Position numbers and translations under genes: made by a program
NCBI GenBank assembly: GCA_012840535.1
Contig: DULF01000184.1
Span: 1 to 38,916 of the forward strand
DNA length: 38,916 nucleotides
From: Clostridiaceae bacterium
GTDB taxonomy: Bacteria > Bacillota > Clostridia > Acetivibrionales > DUMB01
Direction of reading: 5' to 3'
Shown: piece by piece, positions 33,283 to 38,916 of the stretch
Numbering within the stretch: the stretch's first letter is position 1
Layout: each line of letters starts with the position of its first letter
Notes under the pieces: model-generated
Seen by the model: the letters and a program-made list of their open reading frames with translations, nothing else
What the model was told of the DNA's origin: nothing
Database searches by the model: none

Positions 33283-33729
33283 GCTTAACTCCTTATTATG
33301 CTGTTTTATTCTATCGGTAGCCAGCTTATCGCATCTGTTGTTATATTCATTGTCTGAGTGCCCCTTGACTTTTATCCATTTAATCTTATGTATTTTGCTT
33401 AATTCATCAAGACTTTTCCATAGCTCAATATTTTTTACAGGCACCTTTTCTGAATTTGTCCAGCCATTTTCCTTCCACTTTTCAACCCACCCCTTTGTAA
33501 AGCCGTTTATAAGGTATGCGCTGTCACTATACAGCTCAACCTCACAAGGCTCTTTAAGCATTCTAAGAGCCTCAACAGCTGCCATCAGCTCCATCCTGTT
33601 GTTTGTTGTGTTTTCCTCGAAACCTGATATTTCTTTTTCATGGGCGCCGTATTTTAAAATCGCCCCCCATCCTCCGGCACCCGGATTCCCTGAACAAGCT
33701 CCGTCTGTGTATATTTCAACCTTTTTCAT
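33277..33729 (-). CDS. rnhA: Ribonuclease HI
   Basis: It cleaves the RNA strand of RNA-DNA hybrids. The 150-aa protein is the usual length of the bacterial enzyme. Catalytic acids are Asp9 ([12 protein letters not shown]), Glu47 (NNRMELMA) and Asp69 (LYSDSAYLI), with the late Asp in [10 protein letters not shown]. The basic handle region ([12 protein letters not shown]) is present. Strong AAAGGAG site. It lies 26 bp after proC and so is probably in one operon with it. Confidence 0.96.
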   Translation of the reverse strand: MKKVEIYTDGACSGNPGAGGWGAILKYGAHEKEISGFEENTTNNRMELMAAVEALRMLKEPCEVELYSDSAYLINGFTKGWVEKWKENGWTNSEKVPVKNIELWKSLDELSKIHKIKWIKVKGHSDNEYNNRCDKLATDRIKQHNKELSL

Positions 33730-33755
33730 GCCATCTCCTTTGCCTCTTTGGGTTA

Positions 33756-34571
33756 TTAACCATATTTCTTACCTATTTCTCTGGCTTTTCTTGTACATTC
33801 ATTCATAGCCTCAATGATTGCATACCTGAAGCCGTTTTTTTCAAGTGAAGCAACAGCTTCTATTGTAGTGCCTGCCGGGGAGCAAACCTGATCCTTAAGT
33901 TCTCCCGGATGCTTTCCTGTATTGAGCACCATTCTTGCAGAACCAAGGACAGCCTGGGCAGCAAGCCTGTATGCAATATCTCTGGGTATCCCGGATAAAA
34001 CCGCCGCGTCAGCCATTGCCTCAATAAACATAAACACATAAGCGGGGCTGCTTGAAGTAAGGGCCGTGACCTCGCTCATTAAACTCTCATCCAGAATTTC
34101 TACTTTCCCTACTGTTTCAAAAAGAGATACTACTGTATATATATCAGTTTCCTCAATATTGTTGTCAAATGAAACCAATGTCATACCTTCACCTACCAGG
34201 GCAGGCGTATTTGGCATTGTCCTTATTATTTTCCTGTCGCTGCCGAGAATATCCTTGTAGAATTTTATAGGAATCCCTACAGCAACAGAAACCAAAAGTT
34301 TTTTATCGTCAAAAAAATCCTTGCACTGTTCAAGAACCTCCTTGACAATATTGGGTTTTACTGCAAGTATTATAATGTTCAAGTTTTGCACCACTTCCCC
34401 GCTGCTTCTCATAATATTCAAACTATAGAGCTTTTTAAGTTCTTCAGTCTTTTGTGCCTGCTTGTCAAATACATAAATATTTTCAGGAAAAATCAAGCCT
34501 GACTTTGCAATACCTTTTATCAATGCGGAGCCCATATTGCCCGCCCCAATAAAACCAAGCTTTATGTTCAT
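33756..34571 (-). CDS. proC: Pyrroline-5-carboxylate reductase
   Basis: It reduces pyrroline-5-carboxylate to proline with NAD(P)H. The N-terminal dinucleotide motif is [15 protein letters not shown]. Then come [30 protein letters not shown] and the C-terminal signature [20 protein letters not shown], with [20 protein letters not shown]. The frame begins at 34607, but ATG at 34571 has AAGGAGG directly upstream and gives 271 aa, the family norm. It leads the proC-rnhA pair; no other proline genes are near. Confidence 0.96.
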   Translation of the reverse strand: MNIKLGFIGAGNMGSALIKGIAKSGLIFPENIYVFDKQAQKTEELKKLYSLNIMRSSGEVVQNLNIIILAVKPNIVKEVLEQCKDFFDDKKLLVSVAVGIPIKFYKDILGSDRKIIRTMPNTPALVGEGMTLVSFDNNIEETDIYTVVSLFETVGKVEILDESLMSEVTALTSSSPAYVFMFIEAMADAAVLSGIPRDIAYRLAAQAVLGSARMVLNTGKHPGELKDQVCSPAGTTIEAVASLEKNGFRYAIIEAMNECTRKAREIGKKYG

Positions 34572-34724
34572 ATTTACCTCCTTGTCAACATACATGGTAT
34601 AATTCACAAATTTACATAAAAATCATATAATAATATAAAGCGTAATATAAAAACGCATGGTATTATTTTAATATAATAGCATAAAATTTACAAAACTGAT
34701 ATTAAATTTTGCACTTTTAACCCA

Positions 34725-34753
34725 TTGACATATTTTATTTGCTGTTGTACAAT
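34725..34753 (+). promoter_or_regulatory. Sigma-A promoter of tRNA-Trp
   Basis: TTGACA, 17 bases, then TACAAT on the plus strand. Transcription would start near 34760, about 7 bases before the mature tRNA. Confidence 0.8.
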
Positions 34754-34766
34754 AAGATAGTCCCGT

Positions 34767-34842
34767 AGGGGAGTAGCTCAATTGGTAGAGTAGCGGTCTC
34801 CAAAACCGTCGGCTGCAGGTTCGAGTCCTGTCTCCCCTGCCA
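34767..34842 (+). tRNA. tRNA-Trp (anticodon CCA)
   Basis: A complete 76-base cloverleaf. The acceptor arms AGGGGAG/CTCCCCT pair perfectly. The anticodon loop CTCCAAA sits on a CGGT/ACCG stem and reads CCA. The T-loop GGTTCGAGTCC and an encoded 3' CCA are present. It is a single-gene unit with its own promoter and terminator. Confidence 0.97.
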
Positions 34843-34846
34843 GAGA

Positions 34847-34880
34847 AAAAGCCGTCAACCATACAAGGTTGACGGCTTTT
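34847..34880 (+). terminator. Bidirectional terminator between tRNA-Trp and a lipoprotein gene
   Basis: AAAAGCCGTCAACC and GGTTGACGGCTTTT form a perfect 14-base stem around 6 bases, with A- and T-runs on both sides. It ends the tRNA on the plus strand and lies 54 bp past the convergent lipoprotein gene, so it can serve both. Confidence 0.9.
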
Positions 34881-34934
34881 TATGTCTTCAATCAGTTGCC
34901 CAGCTTTTCTTCCGAATAATTTTAAGCCTTACTG

Positions 34935-35909
34935 CTATTGCTTTATAATCCATTCCCCAACTTTAACCTTTTTGCCCATATCCAGCAAATGAATCTCAAA
35001 CCTCTTCATGACGGGTTCGAAATCTTTATTAACACTGTAAAACAAGTCCACTTCACCAATAACATTGGATACGGATGCTCCGAAAACCGGAAGCGGCACT
35101 GCTATTTCAGCGCCATCACCTGTATCCACAAGCGTGAGTTTTGATGAAGGACCTATTTCAGTTGGCATAGGTTCAACCCATGAATTATTATACTGTATGC
35201 CTGCTTCGTCATCAGAAATGGGAAATATACCTGTTTCAGCAAGATTAACCGTAACTTTGAAGCCGTATGTATCATTTTCAATGTTCAGCATTCCTCTGCC
35301 CTTATATGTAAACTTAAAACCTTTACAGAATTCCGCAAGCTTGTTGTCAGTATTAAATAAATACGATTTATCAAGCTTGTAGCTGTAAATATAAAAATAA
35401 CTAAGAGAAAAGGTATTGCCTGTTTCCGGTATAATAATGAAAATATCCTTATAACCGTCACCATCAAGGTCTGATATTGACATGTCACGCATTAATCCTG
35501 TAAAACCTTGAGCTTTCTTTACAAAAGTCTTTTCCCTGACATTGCTTTTGTCTTTTATTCTTATTTTTCCTTCAACTTCTTCGGTACCTTCCCCGTTTTC
35601 TCCTTTGCTGGTTACTTGAATTATTTCTATTATCTCATTTTCACCATCTTTATTTAAATCATCTTCAAGGCTTTTAATTACGTCTCCTTTTTCGTTTTCT
35701 TCCATGTTTTCTTTAGTTTCCTCTGTTTTAGTATCCTCAGCAGCATTTCCGGTTTCATCAGGATTTTCCTCCGTACCGGCTTTATCTGACGGCAGAGTAA
35801 CCTCAGAACCGTTTTCAGTAATGTTGTCAACATTGCTGCTTTCGTTTTTTCTGCTGCAAGAACATAACAGTAATGCGACTACAATACATAAAATCATCAA
35901 TTTTTTCAT
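34935..35909 (-). CDS. Acidic lipoprotein with FG-GAP/EF-like calcium loops
   Basis: This 324-aa protein of unknown function is lipidated at Cys18 (LCSC). The following 80 residues are highly acidic and rich in Glu, Asn and Thr, a surface linker. Two loops, DLNKDGENEIIEI and DLDGDGYKDIFII, have the D-x-D-x-D/N-G spacing of FG-GAP/EF-hand-like repeats and probably bind calcium. The C-terminal half is beta-rich. The frame runs to 35948, but ATG at 35909 has AGAGGTGA upstream and a classic signal peptide. It converges on tRNA-Trp, sharing a terminator. Function not assigned. Confidence 0.85.
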   Translation of the reverse strand: MKKLMILCIVVALLLCSCSRKNESSNVDNITENGSEVTLPSDKAGTEENPDETGNAAEDTKTEETKENMEENEKGDVIKSLEDDLNKDGENEIIEIIQVTSKGENGEGTEEVEGKIRIKDKSNVREKTFVKKAQGFTGLMRDMSISDLDGDGYKDIFIIIPETGNTFSLSYFYIYSYKLDKSYLFNTDNKLAEFCKGFKFTYKGRGMLNIENDTYGFKVTVNLAETGIFPISDDEAGIQYNNSWVEPMPTEIGPSSKLTLVDTGDGAEIAVPLPVFGASVSNVIGEVDLFYSVNKDFEPVMKRFEIHLLDMGKKVKVGEWIIKQ

Positions 35910-35996
35910 CAAAAAAATCACCTCTAAGTTAAATTGTACCATACACATTTATGATTTTATAGTATTGTAAAACACTTGTCATTATGTTATTAATAG

Positions 35997-36170
35997 TTAT
36001 CGGGTAGCAATTATGAAATAAACCGGAAACACCAGTGCGGCAACAGCAACAAGGAAGACCGCTATGGCGCCCAATATATTCTTTTTTTTCCACACCCAGA
36101 CACCATAACTTGTTGTATACAAAAAGATCCATGCTAATGCGATAAAAGCTATTATTATTTCAAACGTCAT
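35997..36170 (-). CDS. 57-aa two-helix membrane protein, candidate germinant receptor D subunit
   Basis: The product starts MTFEIIIAFIALAWIFLYTT and contains a second hydrophobic stretch (GAIAVFLVAVAALVFPVYFI) with the basic turn WKKK between. Its ATG is 2 bp after the GerAC stop, with GGAATGATG inside the gerAC end as ribosome site, so it is translated from the same mRNA. Bacillus GerA-type operons often carry a small 2-TM D protein that tunes receptor activity; size, helix number and position match. No residue-level family motif is recognised, so the role is inferred from context. Confidence 0.72.
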   Translation of the reverse strand: MTFEIIIAFIALAWIFLYTTSYGVWVWKKKNILGAIAVFLVAVAALVFPVYFIIATR

Positions 36171-36172
36171 TT

Positions 36173-37495
36173 TCAATCATACATCATTCCTTCTGAACTG
36201 TATATAGGTGTTGAACGTATCATTAATCCCGGCCTTCTGATTTTAAAATCCACTGAAACATCAAATGTTGCATTTTTATACTTATCCAGCCAATTAAAGT
36301 CAATCCAATCCTGCCATGTCAAGAATGTGCCTTTAATGCTTTTCCCAAAACCAAAAATATCTGTTTTAAGTTCCTTGCTTGTTTTATATAAAAGCTTTTG
36401 CATGCTGTTTCTAATATATTCTTCAGTTGCAGCTTCCAACAAGTGCACATTCTTTGGATCCTCATAGTTCTTTCCGCTCTGGATTGACAATATGTCAGCT
36501 TCAAGCTTTACCTTTGCCGATATATGAGGTATATCTCCTGACATTGTTACTTTTCTTTCAGGCGGTCTGCTTGTTTTGAGGCTCAGAACAACGAAGTAGT
36601 CTTTTACAAGGGGGTCTGGCACCGTAAAGAATGAGTTTTCATATTTCCCTGTTAACATTAAATAGTAGTTGGCTTCCTCTCCATCCAATTCTCCTACCAT
36701 TTTGTCGCCGTCAAAAACAGCCAAACCCATAAATTCACTTTTTATCATTCCTATTCTTGGCACTTCACCTGCAATGAAATCGCCTTCCATAGGGAATGGT
36801 TTCCCTTTTTCAAGATAGGTGGAACCATTAAGGTCAAAGTCCTCGGCTGATTGAAACCTGTTAACTCCTCCAAGTATAGCAACAGCCTGTGAGCAAGTAC
36901 ATTTTTCCTGAAGGTAAAAGTTTATTAACTGTGTGTTTGCAATAAAACCTGTGTACCTATAGCTCATTAAATTTAACTCAAAATACTTTGCAGGATTAAC
37001 TTCGAACTTTGGCTTTGTCTCCTTTATGAATTCTTCTGCCTTGCCTTTGGAGACAAGAACAAACATATTGCCCCTGAACTCCCTGCCCCGCATTATTGCA
37101 TTAACGTATCTCTGTACCCCTTCTCTTGCAATTTCTTCAGATATCACAATAACCTTTGCGTGAGACATGTTAAGCTGTTTGCTGATATAATTGTTTGCCA
37201 TGTTAAGTCCGGAATAAAGTGTTGGCGTTTCTATAGTCGTAATAAAACTGGAATCGCTCCCTTCCCCTCCTCCGCCTCCTTCATTGCCGCTACTCCCAGC
37301 GCCTGTAGCTACGGGAATAGCAATTTGTATTGTTAATCTCAGTGCGTTGGTTTTGCCTTTATCCAGCCCTAATGATACTACATAAGCCATATCATCTATT
37401 TCCCTGCTGTCGTAACAACCCGCAAGTAAAGTAGCAGCAAACAATGCTAATAAGGCAATGCCGATTGTCTTAAACAGCCAATTACCTTTTCTCAT
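36173..37495 (-). CDS. Spore germination receptor C subunit, Ger(x)C family lipoprotein
   Basis: The C subunit of GerA-type nutrient receptors is a lipoprotein of the spore inner membrane. The 440-aa chain is lipidated at Cys27 (LLAGCYDSREIDDMAYV); CxxxREID is a strong family mark. AYVVSLGLDKGKTNALRLTI, then KVIVISEEIAREG, follow. The C-terminal LYKTSKELKTDIFGFGKSIK region is also typical. A Gly-rich insertion (SGNEGGGGGEGSD, about 69-81) is unusual and probably a flexible loop. The start overlaps the permease gene by 14 bp. Confidence 0.94.
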   Translation of the reverse strand: MRKGNWLFKTIGIALLALFAATLLAGCYDSREIDDMAYVVSLGLDKGKTNALRLTIQIAIPVATGAGSSGNEGGGGGEGSDSSFITTIETPTLYSGLNMANNYISKQLNMSHAKVIVISEEIAREGVQRYVNAIMRGREFRGNMFVLVSKGKAEEFIKETKPKFEVNPAKYFELNLMSYRYTGFIANTQLINFYLQEKCTCSQAVAILGGVNRFQSAEDFDLNGSTYLEKGKPFPMEGDFIAGEVPRIGMIKSEFMGLAVFDGDKMVGELDGEEANYYLMLTGKYENSFFTVPDPLVKDYFVVLSLKTSRPPERKVTMSGDIPHISAKVKLEADILSIQSGKNYEDPKNVHLLEAATEEYIRNSMQKLLYKTSKELKTDIFGFGKSIKGTFLTWQDWIDFNWLDKYKNATFDVSVDFKIRRPGLMIRSTPIYSSEGMMYD

Positions 37496-38612
37496 TTTTT
37501 TCTCCTCCCTTTACAGGACTTTTTCTGACTGCGTTTCCAATCAGGAGTAAAAGAATGGGCAATCCAAATACAACAACCCATGCAACATTCCTGAAAATTT
37601 TCGTTTCGAGCTCAATGGCTTCAACAAGGTTTTTGGGAAAAAGGCTTGCGGTAAAAAGTATAACGGCAAAAGGCATGATTAATGGCTTATAATATTCAAC
37701 TTTATAAGTCTTTTTAAAAACATAAAGAATCAGGAATAAACCAATACTTAAATAATGGAGGGCCGAGCTTATCCATAAAAGCGCAAAAAACGATTCCACT
37801 CTTTGAAAAAATCTTCCGTAATTTATCAGCCATGCAAGCTGAAACATTGGAAGAAAGTTTTCAGTTGCGGTTGGATACTGAAATACAAGAAGGAAGACCA
37901 GGGTACTAACCGTAAGATTAATTGCCGACAGTCCTATGGAAATATATCCGATCTTTTTAAAATCTTTATGCGATTTAATGAAAGGAGTAAAAATGAACAA
38001 CAGAATTAAACCTGAGTAAATTGATATCCTAGGAAAACCACCAATAAATATGCTCTTCGGCCCAAAACCCAGCAAGGGCATTATCCTTGAAATGTCACTA
38101 TACTGCAGCACTCCTACTAAAATGATTACAAAGGCGACATAAGTAACTGGCACAGTTAATACTCCAATTCTTATAATCGCTTCGGGACCAAAAAATGCGC
38201 TGATAATCATGCCTGCCAAAAAAAAGAACATGACAAAACTTATCGGTGATAACCTTAAGGTTATAATTTTTAAATCCTCTCCAAATTCCCTCAGCACCAC
38301 CGATATTATAAATACCAAGTATGCCAGAAGAATAGTTCCTACCAATACTCTTCCAATATTTCCTGCAATATATTCGCTTATATCAAGGATATCCATTCCC
38401 TCGAACTTTTCGTATAACTTTGATATTATTGCAAAAAGTATAAAAACAATAACAGATACGTAAATAATAAGGAGCCAGCCGGCAGTGCCCGCGGTTTCAG
38501 CCATTAAGCGCGGAAAATTCAGAAATATCTGCGTGCTGATAACTGTTAATAATGCACATATAATTTCCCAATTGCCAAAGGCTCTCTTATTCTTCACCCG
38601 AATCCTCCTCAT
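37482..38612 (-). CDS. Spore germination receptor B subunit, GerAB-family permease
   Basis: This 376-aa membrane protein has about ten hydrophobic segments of the APC superfamily. In Bacillus the B subunit is the germinant-binding part of the receptor. The N-terminal run WEIICALLTVISTQIFLNFP and the region with FEGMDILDISEYIAGNIGRV are typical of Spore_permease. It overlaps the A-subunit end by 26 bp and the C-subunit start by 14 bp, so the three are translationally coupled. The germinant cannot be predicted. Confidence 0.94.
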   Translation of the reverse strand: MRRIRVKNKRAFGNWEIICALLTVISTQIFLNFPRLMAETAGTAGWLLIIYVSVIVFILFAIISKLYEKFEGMDILDISEYIAGNIGRVLVGTILLAYLVFIISVVLREFGEDLKIITLRLSPISFVMFFFLAGMIISAFFGPEAIIRIGVLTVPVTYVAFVIILVGVLQYSDISRIMPLLGFGPKSIFIGGFPRISIYSGLILLFIFTPFIKSHKDFKKIGYISIGLSAINLTVSTLVFLLVFQYPTATENFLPMFQLAWLINYGRFFQRVESFFALLWISSALHYLSIGLFLILYVFKKTYKVEYYKPLIMPFAVILFTASLFPKNLVEAIELETKIFRNVAWVVVFGLPILLLLIGNAVRKSPVKGGEKNEKR

Positions 38613-38916
38613 CCCTCTTTATCCATTCTCTGCTGATGTGCGGTTGTTTGCTGTTGTCCTTGGTATTAAGGTAGTCAGGCCTTTTCTCCTGTTGCCATAC
38701 CGGTGGCCTTGTTAAAGTATCCTTAACAGGAGTGGACATTACAGGTGCAAAAGGCGCTGTAAACGGTACACCAAATGAACCAGCGCTTACGTACATTAAC
38801 CCATGGATATACATTCCAAGAGCAATTCCAAGGAATCCTGCCAACGCCCCAAGGAATATATAAGCAAACCTTATTACTCTCAGGCTGAAACCGAGGGAAA
38901 AGTTTGGAATGGCAAA
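38587..38916 (-). CDS. Spore germination receptor A subunit, GerAA family, N-terminus cut by window edge
   Basis: Only the last 109 residues are visible, running in frame from the window edge. NFSLGFSLRVIRFAYIFLGA, then FLGIALGMYIHGLMYVSAG, form the last membrane helices. GSFGVPFTAPFAPV and the tail with RPPVWQQEKRPDYL are the diagnostic GerAA C-terminus. The final 30 residues are charged and cytosolic. It leads the receptor operon. The upstream part of the gene lies outside the window. Confidence 0.93.
   Translation of the reverse strand, partial: FAIPNFSLGFSLRVIRFAYIFLGALAGFLGIALGMYIHGLMYVSAGSFGVPFTAPFAPVMSTPVKDTLTRPPVWQQEKRPDYLNTKDNSKQPHISREWIKRDEEDSGEE

Overview
The window looks like chromosome from a low-GC, endospore-forming member of the Clostridia. 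It is AT-rich and has strong AGGAGG-type ribosome sites. Sporulation and germination genes occur throughout: gerW, dacF, spoIIM and a GerA-type receptor operon. Several blocks match gene order known from Bacillus and Clostridium (scpA-scpB, the DUF2953 gene next to gerW, xerD-deoB-dacF near spoIIM and nudF). A biotin-dependent carboxyltransferase cluster resembles one I recall from cellulolytic clostridia such as C. thermocellum. Genus cannot be fixed from the sequence alone. Almost every gene is on the minus strand. The exceptions are a site-2-protease-like gene, a 44-codon ORF and a tRNA-Trp. No CRISPR array, IS element or prophage was seen.

Layout from left to right. 1-2.2 kb: comM-dprA, both edges of DNA-uptake processing, with dprA cut by the window. 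2.4-6.1 kb: an OmpR-type response regulator, a sensor kinase and a large lipoprotein of unknown function, preceded by a 109-aa sigma-region-2-only protein. 6.8-10.7 kb: a four-gene operon (carboxyltransferase, 58-aa OadG-like peptide, biotin carrier, pyruvate/oxaloacetate carboxyltransferase) with a promoter and a terminator but no biotin carboxylase and no membrane pump. 10.7-13.1 kb: speB-mnmM and rluB. 13.1-16.7 kb: trpS-scpA-scpB-DUF2953-gerW, ending in a terminator. 16.9-18.2 kb: an M50 protease and a cyclase-family hydrolase with altered metal ligands.

18.3-27.7 kb is the most accessory-looking part. A perfect-consensus promoter and long leader precede an AAC(3)-like acetyltransferase and a sugar isomerase/epimerase-like protein. 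Then come the decayed remains of a Gfo/Idh/MocA dehydrogenase, an SDR dehydrogenase and a RhaS/LsrB-like CUT2 sugar ABC transporter. A terminator and a ROK-family repressor follow. This reads as a carbohydrate (perhaps amino-sugar or cyclitol) uptake and modification locus that has lost one enzyme.

27.9-36 kb is conserved housekeeping and sporulation: xerD-deoB-dacF, spoIIM, nudF, a 44-codon ORF that looks like a divergent MciZ division inhibitor, rnhA, proC, tRNA-Trp with its own promoter and terminator, and an acidic lipoprotein. 36-38.9 kb: a GerA-type germinant receptor operon (AA cut by the window, AB, AC) that ends with an unannotated 57-aa two-helix membrane protein, a candidate receptor D subunit.

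Small genes found by direct reading are the 58-aa OadG-like, 44-aa MciZ-like and 57-aa Ger-D-like genes. The pseudogene at 25.3-25.7 kb was also found this way. All functional calls rest on motif recognition and context; no database search was possible.
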